A DNA stretch of 5,372 nucleotides from Candidatus Saccharibacteria bacterium UBA2834 (GCA_002351365.1 DEGE01000015.1:1837-7208); one strand, 5' to 3'; positions 1 to 5,231 are shown, numbered from the stretch's first letter. Notes: generated by a model not told the origin, from the letters alone. A program made the numbers and translations.

Positions 1-655
1 ACATTTCAGTGCGCAACATAAGTGGCGGCAGCACAATCGTAAATGGCTTACTAGAGATGCCGGTTAGCTTGTTTTTCTCGATAATTTCTTTAATAACCTC
101 TTCATTACTGAGGCTATTCATAACAAAATTGACGATTGCCATCTGGAGCTTTACCATATCGCCCTTGATATAGGCGAAGCGAGCACCGGTCACTTTAGCG
201 GCGCGCTCTTTGTCGATCCAATCACGCATTACGCCGATTTCGTAGTGATTCTTTGGCTCAAATTTGAACTGTGGCAATTCACCCACGACTTCTGCGACTT
301 CATTATCGTCTTCGGACAGGCCAATTGGCACATCGTCCTCATAGACGTTCGGAATAGTCTTGAGCTCCTTAATATAAGATGATTCAACCTCTGAAAGTTT
401 GGATTCTATTTCGCTGAGATCTTTTTTGATTGCTTTGCCGCGATCAATCAGGGCCTGATCCGGCTTGCCGTTTTTCATCTGGGCGGAAATTTGGTTACGC
501 TCCTGGCGTAAAGCATCGGCCTGCCCAGATAATTCTTTGCGCTGGTCATCGAGCATGAGGACATGATTGAGATCGATTTCATCCACGTAGCCCTTATTGC
601 GAATGGCGTTCTCTACCCTCTGCCGATTGGCGCGTATAAAATTAATATCTAGCAT
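1..655 (-). CDS. serS: Seryl-tRNA synthetase, N-terminal 218 residues (partial, runs off the window start)
   Basis: Cytosolic enzyme that charges tRNA-Ser with serine. Reading the minus strand from the ATG at 655 gives a protein starting MLDINFIRANRQRVENAIRN, the usual SerRS N-terminus. Residues of about 30-105 are charged and heptad-like (DDQRKELSGQADALRQERNQ, then KKDLSEIESKLSEVE), matching the antiparallel coiled-coil arm that binds the long variable arm of tRNA-Ser. The class II core then begins: NHYEIG, WIDKERAAKVTGARFAYIKG (the motif 1 region) and, near the edge, VLPPLMLRTEM, corresponding to the family's PPxLVxxEAMYGTGQLP stretch. The remaining half, with motifs 2 and 3, lies beyond position 1. 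No Shine-Dalgarno precedes the start; an extended -10 sits about 9 nt upstream. The frame is uninterrupted. Identification is from remembered family motifs and is secure. Confidence 0.96.
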   Translation of the reverse strand, partial: MLDINFIRANRQRVENAIRNKGYVDEIDLNHVLMLDDQRKELSGQADALRQERNQISAQMKNGKPDQALIDRGKAIKKDLSEIESKLSEVESSYIKELKTIPNVYEDDVPIGLSEDDNEVAEVVGELPQFKFEPKNHYEIGVMRDWIDKERAAKVTGARFAYIKGDMVKLQMAIVNFVMNSLSNEEVIKEIIEKNKLTGISSKPFTIVLPPLMLRTEM

Positions 656-664
656 GGTAGCTCT

Positions 665-673
665 ATTTTAGCA
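665..673 (-). promoter_or_regulatory. Extended -10 promoter of serS, near-leaderless
   Basis: On the minus strand this reads TGC-TAAAAT, an extended -10 element. Only 9 nt (656-664) separate it from the serS ATG, so a start 6-7 nt downstream would leave a leader of just a few bases. No convincing -35 is visible at the usual distance, as is common for TGn-type promoters. There is no GGAGG between the element and the ATG. Confidence 0.6.
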
Positions 674-724
674 TTATTTTAAGGGGTTGACTAGTAAACG
701 CAGAGGGCTTTTGCCGTAAGAGTA

Positions 725-753
725 TTGACATATTTTTGTTTTTGTGGTATTAT
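725..753 (+). promoter_or_regulatory. Near-consensus sigma-70 promoter of the poly-Asp gene
   Basis: TTGACA at 725-730 is a perfect -35 hexamer. TATTAT at 748-753 is a good -10 (5 of 6), with exactly 17 nt between them. An overlapping TATACT at 751-756 has poorer spacing. Transcription should begin near 760, giving a leader of about 100 nt before the ATG at 864. This is the strongest promoter in the window by sequence and implies high expression. Confidence 0.85.
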
Positions 754-760
754 ACTTGAA

Positions 761-857
761 GCTGGCACAAGCCGGCGATGCCTTTTGTATGCAAAACAGC
801 ACACGAATCAATCCCCGTGCCACCCAAAGGCACACACACGTACTCATAAAGGAGGAA
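761..857 (+). promoter_or_regulatory. Structured 5' leader of the poly-Asp mRNA, three consecutive hairpins
   Basis: Three short stem-loops follow one another from the predicted transcription start. GCTGGC/GCCGGC at 761-766/771-776 has loop ACAA and one G-U pair. TTTTG/CAAAA is at 783-787/792-796. GTGCC/GGCAC at 817-821/829-833 has a 7-nt loop. The Shine-Dalgarno follows at 848-855. The first hairpin would lie at the very 5' end of the RNA, a position known in other bacteria to protect mRNA from decay. CCTTT at 781-785 could alternatively pair with AAAGG of the Shine-Dalgarno (848-852). It matches no riboswitch class I recognise. A regulatory role is inference. Confidence 0.5.
848..855 (+). 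promoter_or_regulatory. Strong Shine-Dalgarno that sets the poly-Asp gene start
   Basis: AAAGGAGG is a near-perfect anti-16S match. Two in-frame ATGs follow. The one at 858 is only 2 nt past GGAGG, too close for initiation, while the one at 864 is 8 nt away, near optimal. The start is therefore placed at 864, giving a protein beginning MSKNIKIQVN. Confidence 0.8.
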
Positions 858-863
858 ATGACT

Positions 864-1280
864 ATGAGTAAGAACATTAAGATCCAGGTAAACTTCGGTA
901 ACGTCAGCGAGTACGGCTACTCCGCCCCCAGCCTGAACATCGATCTGCCCGGCGCTGAGCCCGACAACGCGGATGCGCGCACCCACAATGCCAACATGCT
1001 GGCTTCGGCGGCCGCAATCGTGAACGACTTCACCTGCGCTGCAGCCGACCTCGGCCCGACTGTGGGCTGCGACGACTTCTTCGACGACGAAGATGACGAC
1101 CCCGACGACGATGATGACGATGATGACTCCGACGACGATGATGGCTCTGGGCCTGGTAACGACGACTCCGACGACGACGACGATGATGACGACGATGACG
1201 ACGGCGGGGTTGACCCCAGCGATTTGACCCTTGGTCAGATTTTCCCGGACGTCAGCGACGACGAGCCGCCCGCGAACTAA
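864..1280 (+). CDS. Small extremely acidic poly-aspartate protein, function unknown
   Basis: 138 aa, not recognised as any known family. By hand count about 42 Asp and 4 Glu against 3 Lys/Arg, a net charge near -43. Residues 1-69 look like a small folded or semi-folded region (MSKNIKIQVNFGNVSEYGYS, later HNANMLASAAAIVNDF) with two cysteines, C58 and C69. Residues 70-113 are almost all Asp, with runs of 8 (81-88), 4 (90-93) and 11 (103-113) split by Pro, Ser and a GSGPGN linker. A less acidic tail (LTLGQIFPDV) ends in DDEPPAN. No signal peptide or membrane segment is seen, so it is probably cytoplasmic. Codons end mostly in C or G, unlike neighbouring genes. It is a single-gene unit with its own strong promoter, structured leader and terminator. 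Possible roles, all inferred, are divalent-cation buffering, binding of basic proteins or nucleic-acid mimicry. Confidence 0.82.
   Translation: MSKNIKIQVNFGNVSEYGYSAPSLNIDLPGAEPDNADARTHNANMLASAAAIVNDFTCAAADLGPTVGCDDFFDDEDDDPDDDDDDDDSDDDDGSGPGNDDSDDDDDDDDDDDGGVDPSDLTLGQIFPDVSDDEPPAN
1071..1202 (+). repeat. GAY trinucleotide repeat tract encoding poly-Asp
   Basis: An in-frame, imperfect run of GAC and GAT codons is broken by TTC, GAA, CCC, TCC and a short GGC-TCT-GGG-CCT-GGT-AAC linker. The longest pure stretches are 8 codons (1104-1127) and 11 codons (1170-1202). GAC and GAT alternate irregularly, so this is not a clean microsatellite. Mixed synonymous codons suggest that selection keeps the aspartates. 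The block TCC-GAC-GAC occurs twice (1128 and 1167 with its flanks), hinting at an old duplication. Confidence 0.8.
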
Positions 1281-1324
1281 TCGCCCGAAACTTACCTGAC
1301 AACCCGCTCTAACGAGCACAACCC

Positions 1325-1354
1325 GAGCCGCGACCCAGTCGCGGCTCTTTTCCT
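1325..1354 (+). terminator. Rho-independent terminator of the poly-Asp gene
   Basis: GAGCCGCGAC at 1325-1334 pairs perfectly with GTCGCGGCTC at 1338-1347 around a CCA loop. TTTTCCT follows. The stem is 10 bp and very GC-rich, beginning 45 nt after the stop codon. Confidence 0.92.
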
Positions 1355-1361
1355 ATCTCGA

Positions 1362-1370
1362 TGCTATAAT
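1362..1370 (+). promoter_or_regulatory. Extended -10 promoter of the small membrane protein gene
   Basis: TGC-TATAAT is a perfect -10 with the TGn extension, and no good -35 is visible upstream. The predicted start point falls 6-7 nt after 1370, which is the ATG at 1377 itself, so the mRNA would be leaderless. This places the start at 1377 rather than at the ATG abutting the -10 at 1371. Confidence 0.7.
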
Positions 1371-1376
1371 ATGCTT

Positions 1377-1754
1377 ATGGATAAAAAGTTAAAGGCCTAT
1401 ATTGAATATATTGATAAAGAATCAAAACACCCCAGCGCGGAATTAATCGCTTTTCATCGCGATCAGGTTCAACAATTTCAGCATGAGAGATTTATCCATC
1501 TAATCGTAACTATGTTCTTTGCGCTTTTTCTGATTATCTTCTTCGTGTTCTTCATTTGTTTAAGCATGGGCCTCGCCAATCCTAGCAATGCTGGCTCAGA
1601 TATCGTAACTTACTGCGTCGGCGGGATTACACTTATTCTACTTGTCGTCACCCTGTTCTATGTACGACATTATTACCAACTCGAAAATGGCACGCAAAAG
1701 CTCGAGGATTACACGCGCAAACTAGCAAAGCGCGACTATTTTGAGAAAGACTAA
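1377..1754 (+). CDS. Small two-helix membrane protein of unknown function
   Basis: 125 aa from the ATG at 1377; an in-frame ATG at 1371 directly abuts the -10 and is less likely. Residues 1-38 are polar and charged (MDKKLKAYIEYIDKESKHPS). They are followed by QFQHERFIHLIV and a first hydrophobic helix at about 39-66, a short loop (ANPSNAGSD), a second helix at about 76-98, then VRHYYQLENGTQKLEDYTRK. Positive charges at both ends predict a helical hairpin with both termini in the cytoplasm. The FQHERxIHLIVT and RHYYxLENGxQKL signatures resemble, from memory, uncharacterised proteins of Clostridia and relatives; this was not searched. No function can be assigned. It is transcribed alone and ends at a terminator shared with the convergent gene. 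Confidence 0.85.
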   Translation: MDKKLKAYIEYIDKESKHPSAELIAFHRDQVQQFQHERFIHLIVTMFFALFLIIFFVFFICLSMGLANPSNAGSDIVTYCVGGITLILLVVTLFYVRHYYQLENGTQKLEDYTRKLAKRDYFEKD

Positions 1755-1760
1755 CTCAAT

Positions 1761-1793
1761 AAAAAATAACCCCACCGTGGGGGTTATTTTTTT
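1761..1793. terminator. Bidirectional terminator between convergent genes
   Basis: AAAAAATAACCCC (1761-1773) pairs perfectly with GGGGTTATTTTTT (1780-1792) around ACCGTG. The A-run on one side and T-run on the other let it work in both directions, ending the membrane protein gene (+) and the WG-like gene (-). The stop codon of the minus gene (1792-1794) touches the end of the stem. Confidence 0.92.
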
Positions 1794-3774
1794 AGTTTTG
1801 ATAGAAGATGGAGTTATCGGACTTCTTGAAATAATAATTCTTCGAATTATCCTTGAGCCGATAATATGATTTCGCAACAATCATGGTCGGTTGCGAGGAG
1901 CTCGTGATGAACATAATAGTCTTGCCATTCTGATCCAAAATCACGCCGTTCAGTTCACCCTCTCGCTTCTCCCAATGCGTCGCGGGAATAAAACTAAAGC
2001 CATTTGAGTATCTTAAGAAATTCGAATCCCCGTACAAGGAATTGACAGCATTCGTAACTGCGACGCGTTCAAAGTTTTTATCATATAAGAAGTAGTTTCT
2101 ATCTTTGCTAGAGTATGTGATGTAGTTTCCATCAAAGAACTCTATCGAATTATTCCCGTCGGCGCGGAACAATGTATTTCCATCAGGGCCGAGGATGCTA
2201 TATCGGATAGAGTCAGAGCAGGAATTGTAGGCGGGACTATCAATTGCCCCGCAGTCTTTAAGGTAATAATAGCCGTTTCGATCGGGGCCCGCTAGAGATA
2301 TCGACGACGACGGAAGTTCCGCCTGATATTCAAACTTCAAGTTACCGTCAATGTCGAAGATTTTATAAGCGCCCGTACTGCCATAATCTTGCTCTAGGCT
2401 ATAGTATCCCTTGATAGCTTTTGTACCAGTGTCCCAGCGCCCCTCCAATTCGACACGCTTGATTTCGTTGTCGTTTTTAAAGAAGAATAGCGTGGTCGTT
2501 CCTTCATCATAGTTTCTCTTAATGCCAATATAATCGACCATGTTTTGATGGCTAGCCGCTGCAAAGCTTTCATGCAAAATGCCGTCGGGTCCGATAATGG
2601 TGGTCGAACTCTTTGTTCCGCATGTTAAGTAGTCCATCTGCTGCCCAGAGTAATCTTCTGCTATATTAATGCCAGAACACTCATTGTCGGATATGTCGGT
2701 AATCTTACCGTTAAAATATATGGCGTATTTCTTACGGTCAGCATCAGTCGACTTGGCCAATATAGCTAAATTCTTATTCTCCGAAACTTCTATTACCGAA
2801 TCGTAGACGCGGTCTAGTGCATTTTCGCTTTCAATGCCCGTACCGTCATTTTTTAAGATATACATGGCACCTTTTGTCGACAGAAAGGTTTTGTCGAGAC
2901 TTCCGTCATAGAAGATGCTCGGGCGTTCAGCTGAAGCGATTTTTTTCACCTCTTCGCCTTTGGTGTTATAGATTTGGTATTGCCCATCGCCTAACGCCTG
3001 AATAATATAAGGAGCGTTTGGCGCATAGACATATTGATTGATATCGTCCTTATTGTCTTCGCTAAGTTTAAATAGTGTTTTATTTTCGTATGTCACAACC
3101 GAACGTTTTGCATTTTTGGACACCAAATATCCGCCACCTACACCTTCAACTGTGTCGTATTTACCAAATTCAATGACCTCTTCGCCCTTCGCATTGATTA
3201 CGCCGCATTTAGAATTATCCTCAACCAAACAAGCCGCCGCAAAGCCGCCATTAAATTCGGAAACATTTGCGTATTTAAAGTCAGTTAATTTTTCTCCGTC
3301 CGCATTAAAAATTGCATAGGAGTTAGAGCTATTTTTCTCCTCGATGAAAAATACTTCATCGTCGTAAACAGCTACATTGCCGCCATTATTAAAGAGTTTT
3401 GGCAGGAAAATAACGCCACAAACAACCAGAGTTATGGCAATTGCAGCAATAACGGCAATTAGAATAATTTTCTTTTTGCCGCCCGGCTGTTTTGCTGGTT
3501 CGGCGGACTGTTCGGCTGGCTTAGCTGTAGGATCGACCGTGTTCGCCATAGGATCAGCTGCTTCCCTGTTCAGGCTATTCAAGATATCAGCAGTCGGATC
3601 TTTGATTTCGATGCCGCTAGTCGTCTCCGGAGCAGGAGGCGTTTCGCTGACCGGAGCATCTAATACCGCAGTTGGATCTGGCATGTTTTCTGCCGGTGCG
3701 GGTGGCATATTATCGAGCGACGGCGTATCTCCAAGCGTTGGAGTCTGCCCGTTTGAGCTATTGTCTGGTGTCAT
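1792..3774 (-). CDS. Membrane-anchored surface protein with Pro-rich cytoplasmic tail and WG-like repeat domain
   Basis: 660 aa. Residues 1-98 are disordered and rich in Pro, Ala and Asp (NMPPAPAENMPDPTAVLDAP). KKK at 100-102 precedes one hydrophobic helix (about 103-125), so the N-terminus should face the cytoplasm and about 530 residues the outside. The outer part carries recurring short strands of the form aromatic-x-hydrophobic-xx-xGxx-hydrophobic: YAIFNADGEKL (153), GVINAKGEEVI (191), YQIYNTKGEEV (266), YAIYFNGKI (350), TIIGPDGIL (392), YKIFDIDGNLKF (470), YSILGPDGNTLF (525) and GVILDQNGKTI (610). This is the signature of WG-type or beta-propeller-like repeats. The six cysteines after residue 180 could form disulfides outside. 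The start is supported by AGGA 7 nt upstream (3782-3785) and an extended -10. The function is unknown; surface binding or sensing is inferred. Confidence 0.88.
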   Translation of the reverse strand: MTPDNSSNGQTPTLGDTPSLDNMPPAPAENMPDPTAVLDAPVSETPPAPETTSGIEIKDPTADILNSLNREAADPMANTVDPTAKPAEQSAEPAKQPGGKKKIILIAVIAAIAITLVVCGVIFLPKLFNNGGNVAVYDDEVFFIEEKNSSNSYAIFNADGEKLTDFKYANVSEFNGGFAAACLVEDNSKCGVINAKGEEVIEFGKYDTVEGVGGGYLVSKNAKRSVVTYENKTLFKLSEDNKDDINQYVYAPNAPYIIQALGDGQYQIYNTKGEEVKKIASAERPSIFYDGSLDKTFLSTKGAMYILKNDGTGIESENALDRVYDSVIEVSENKNLAILAKSTDADRKKYAIYFNGKITDISDNECSGINIAEDYSGQQMDYLTCGTKSSTTIIGPDGILHESFAAASHQNMVDYIGIKRNYDEGTTTLFFFKNDNEIKRVELEGRWDTGTKAIKGYYSLEQDYGSTGAYKIFDIDGNLKFEYQAELPSSSISLAGPDRNGYYYLKDCGAIDSPAYNSCSDSIRYSILGPDGNTLFRADGNNSIEFFDGNYITYSSKDRNYFLYDKNFERVAVTNAVNSLYGDSNFLRYSNGFSFIPATHWEKREGELNGVILDQNGKTIMFITSSSQPTMIVAKSYYRLKDNSKNYYFKKSDNSIFYQN

Positions 3775-3799
3775 TTTTGTATCCTATTTACTACTATAT

Positions 3800-3808
3800 A
3801 TAATACCA
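3800..3808 (-). promoter_or_regulatory. Extended -10 promoter of the WG-like surface protein gene
   Basis: The minus strand reads TGG-TATTAT. A leader of about 20 nt then carries AGGA (3782-3785) 7 nt before the ATG at 3774. No clear -35 is seen. It is divergent from the bL31 promoter, in a 119-nt intergenic region that holds nothing else I can recognise. Confidence 0.55.
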
Positions 3809-3853
3809 TAAGCGGCATGAATTTGCGGTCGTGACGCTAAGGGGTTTTCATAC

Positions 3854-3882
3854 TTTACTTCAGGCATTTAATCTGATATAAT
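3854..3882 (+). promoter_or_regulatory. Promoter of the bL31 gene, near-leaderless
   Basis: TTTACT (3854-3859) lies 17 nt upstream of TATAAT (3877-3882), which also has a TGA extension (3874-3876). The expected start point near 3889 leaves about 5 nt before the ATG at 3894, with no Shine-Dalgarno. A possible TTG start at 3882 overlaps the -10 and is excluded. Confidence 0.75.
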
Positions 3883-3893
3883 TGGACGTAATC

Positions 3894-4223
3894 ATGAAAA
3901 AATCAATTCAACCTAAAGACTATGACTTTGTGGTGTTTGCCGATGAGCAGGCAAAGTTTTCTTTTCTAACTCGCTCCACTGCTAAGTCTGAAGAAACCAT
4001 CAAATGGACAGATGGCAAAGAGTATCCACTCGTAAAGGTTCAGATCTCGAGCGCATCTCACCCATTCTTCACGGGCGAAGAAAAGATTATCGATACCGAG
4101 GGTCGCGTCGATCGCTTCAAGGCTCGCGCCAAGAAAGCCGCCGCAATGAAAGCCGCTCTCGCCAGCAAAGCCAAGAAAGCTGCCAAGGAAGCCGAGAAAA
4201 AGGCTGCCGAGGCCGAGAAATAA
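3894..4223 (+). CDS. rpmE2: Large-subunit ribosomal protein bL31, type B, with Ala/Lys-rich C-terminal tail
   Basis: 109 aa. bL31 sits on the large subunit and helps bridge it to the small subunit. The N-terminus [20 protein letters not shown], then [20 protein letters not shown] and [12 protein letters not shown], match type-B L31 proteins (compare the recalled E. coli YkgM pattern VTIDVSSKSHPFYTG). No cysteines are present, so this is the zinc-free form. Typical type-B proteins are about 80-90 aa. Here residues 77-109 add a helix-prone tail of Ala, Lys and Glu ([20 protein letters not shown]). The start at 3894 is chosen because upstream in-frame codons overlap the promoter. It is transcribed alone and ends at a perfect terminator 14 nt after the stop. 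Only one copy is visible here, so it cannot be said whether a zinc-type paralogue exists. Confidence 0.93.
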   Translation: MKKSIQPKDYDFVVFADEQAKFSFLTRSTAKSEETIKWTDGKEYPLVKVQISSASHPFFTGEEKIIDTEGRVDRFKARAKKAAAMKAALASKAKKAAKEAEKKAAEAEK

Positions 4224-4236
4224 TTAGTCGATCCAC

Positions 4237-4268
4237 AAAAAATATCCCCGCTAACGGGGATATTTTTT
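4237..4268. terminator. Bidirectional terminator between bL31 and the queH remnant
   Basis: AAAAAATATCCCCG (4237-4250) and CGGGGATATTTTTT (4255-4268) form a perfect 14-bp stem with a CTAA loop. It works as an intrinsic terminator on both strands. The TAA of the minus-strand frame (4267-4269) overlaps the stem end, the same layout as at 1761-1793. Confidence 0.94.
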
Positions 4269-4684
4269 AATTAAACGTGTTAAAGTCGGCGAAACAATCT
4301 GGAACAATCATGCCGTCGACCTTGTTCTGCTCGATCAGCTTGCGTACATTAGCATTAGTCGGCGAAAGACCAGCCTTCTTCAACTTGCGACCAATTTCAC
4401 GGCTGGTACCAGATTCTTCCTCTGAAAAGACACAGCCACAGTATTTTTGCATATAAAGGCCAACTTTACGTGCCTCGTCCTGCCCTTCTCGCCAGCCCTT
4501 GCGAAAATCGCGATAGAGAAAATCTAGGCCAATTTCATCCGCGAGGCCGTACATCAACTCCTCGATAAATTCGTGTTTCTGATAAATACTGTAAAGTAGG
4601 GTCGTGGAAACCGTATCAAAGCCGTTCGCCTTGGCGTACTGCATGGCTGCAGGGCGCGCAACAGGTATGAAGCAATAATTTCAT
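4267..4684 (-). pseudogene. queH: Epoxyqueuosine reductase QueH, broken by internal deletion and frame change
   Basis: QueH reduces epoxyqueuosine to queuosine in the wobble base of certain tRNAs. From the ATG at 4684 (minus strand) the sequence reads MKLLLHTCCAPCS, the QueH N-terminus with its CC pair. This frame hits a TGA after 22 codons. One frame over, from about 4656, AAMQYAKANGFDTVSTTLLY and then YRDFRKGWREGQ and GLYMQKYCGC match the C-terminal half. In intact QueH roughly 70-80 residues, including a conserved Cys pair, lie between CAPCS and the AxxYAKxxGFD segment; here they are gone. The residual open frame is 125 codons from an ATG at 4644 with no Shine-Dalgarno, and lacks the catalytic N-terminus. 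A tail of about 50 residues after CGC is longer than I expect. The promoter is intact, suggesting recent loss. A sequencing indel alone cannot explain it. Confidence 0.85.
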
Positions 4685-4690
4685 TAATCT

Positions 4691-4704
4691 CTATTATATA
4701 ATAG
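4691..4704. promoter_or_regulatory. Palindromic bidirectional -10 region between queH and the nitroreductase gene
   Basis: CTATTATATAATAG is a perfect 14-bp palindrome, so TATAAT appears on both strands (plus 4697-4702, minus 4698-4693). On the minus strand the queH ATG is 8 nt past the -10, so that mRNA would be practically leaderless. On the plus strand a leader of about 12 nt carries GGAGG (4713-4717). No strong -35 is visible either way. The palindrome could also be an operator. Confidence 0.65.
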
Positions 4705-4721
4705 ATATAGATGGAGGAAAA

Positions 4722-5231
4722 ATGGACCTTGAAACTGTAATTCGAAAACGCGTATCAACACGCAGATTTAGCGACAAAAAATTGGAACGCGAGAAACTTG
4801 AAAAGATTTTGGAAGCGGGACGCTTGGCGCCAACCGCAAAGAATCTGCAGGATTTTAAAGTTTATGTTGTGGAAAGCGAAGACGCAGTCAAAAAATTGGA
4901 CGAAGCGCATCTGTGTCGTTATGGCGCACCAACTTCTCTGATCATCTGCGCAGACAACAGAGATCCGTTCTCAACCGACGAGAAACATAAAAGCGGCGTG
5001 ATCGATGCCTGTATTGTCGCGACACATATGATGCTCGAAGCGACTAATCTCGACGTCGATAACATTTGGACTTGGGCTTGGGGAAATAAGAAACTAGCGC
5101 AAGAGCTGAGTTTGCCGGAAGGCGTCGAGCCGGTCTGCGTATTGCCGCTCGGTTATCAATCCGAAGAAAATCACATCAGCCATATGCATAGTGAGAGAAA
5201 AGATATTGCGGAATTGGTCGAATATATCTAA
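4722..5231 (+). CDS. Nitroreductase-family FMN oxidoreductase
   Basis: 169 aa, full length for the small nitroreductase class. These proteins bind FMN as homodimers and use NAD(P)H to reduce nitro, quinone or other electron-poor substrates; the physiological substrate cannot be read from sequence. Features in order: RKRVSTRRF (8-16) is the N-terminal Arg-Ser-Arg FMN-phosphate motif. EAGRLAPTAKNLQ (31-43) corresponds to the family's ApsAxNxQ flavin loop. GVIDACIVATHMMLEATNLD (92-111) is the central helix at the dimer interface. LPLGYQSEE (141-149) and ERKDIAELVEYI (158-169) form the usual C-terminal GYP..RK.. segment. GGAGG 4 nt upstream supports the start. It diverges from queH across a shared promoter and lies 13 nt before tRNA-Pro, with which it may be co-transcribed. 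Confidence 0.93.
   Translation: MDLETVIRKRVSTRRFSDKKLEREKLEKILEAGRLAPTAKNLQDFKVYVVESEDAVKKLDEAHLCRYGAPTSLIICADNRDPFSTDEKHKSGVIDACIVATHMMLEATNLDVDNIWTWAWGNKKLAQELSLPEGVEPVCVLPLGYQSEENHISHMHSERKDIAELVEYI

Noticed and set aside
744..863. N-terminal extension of the poly-Asp ORF from an ATG at 744
   Set aside because: This ATG lies inside the promoter spacer, upstream of the predicted transcription start, with no Shine-Dalgarno. The strong AAAGGAGG points to 864.
674..877. 67-codon minus-strand frame across the intergenic region
   Set aside because: It overlaps the promoter and leader of the plus-strand gene in antisense, and has no initiation signal or recognisable protein features.
1071..1202. 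Possible CRISPR-like or tandem repeat array
   Set aside because: The periodicity is 3 nt and codon-phased, with no repeat/spacer structure.
750..1319. 189-codon Val/Ile-rich frame on the minus strand
   Set aside because: It is the antisense of the GAC/GAT tract (GTC/ATC codons), with no promoter or Shine-Dalgarno. It is a shadow of the poly-Asp gene.
2817..3811. Three plus-strand frames (2817-3005, 3038-3319, 3377-3811) inside the WG-like gene
   Set aside because: All lie antisense to a well-supported 660-aa coding sequence with a coherent domain layout; none has a promoter or Shine-Dalgarno.
4004..4270. 88-codon plus-strand frame overlapping bL31
   Set aside because: It is the +2 frame of the rpmE2 gene, Arg/Ser-rich from its Ala/Lys codons, and it runs through the terminator.
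4267..4644. Intact 125-aa hypothetical protein instead of a pseudogene
   Set aside because: The ATG at 4644 is internal to QueH homology (AAMQYAK), has no Shine-Dalgarno, and the true QueH N-terminus is found just upstream in another frame.
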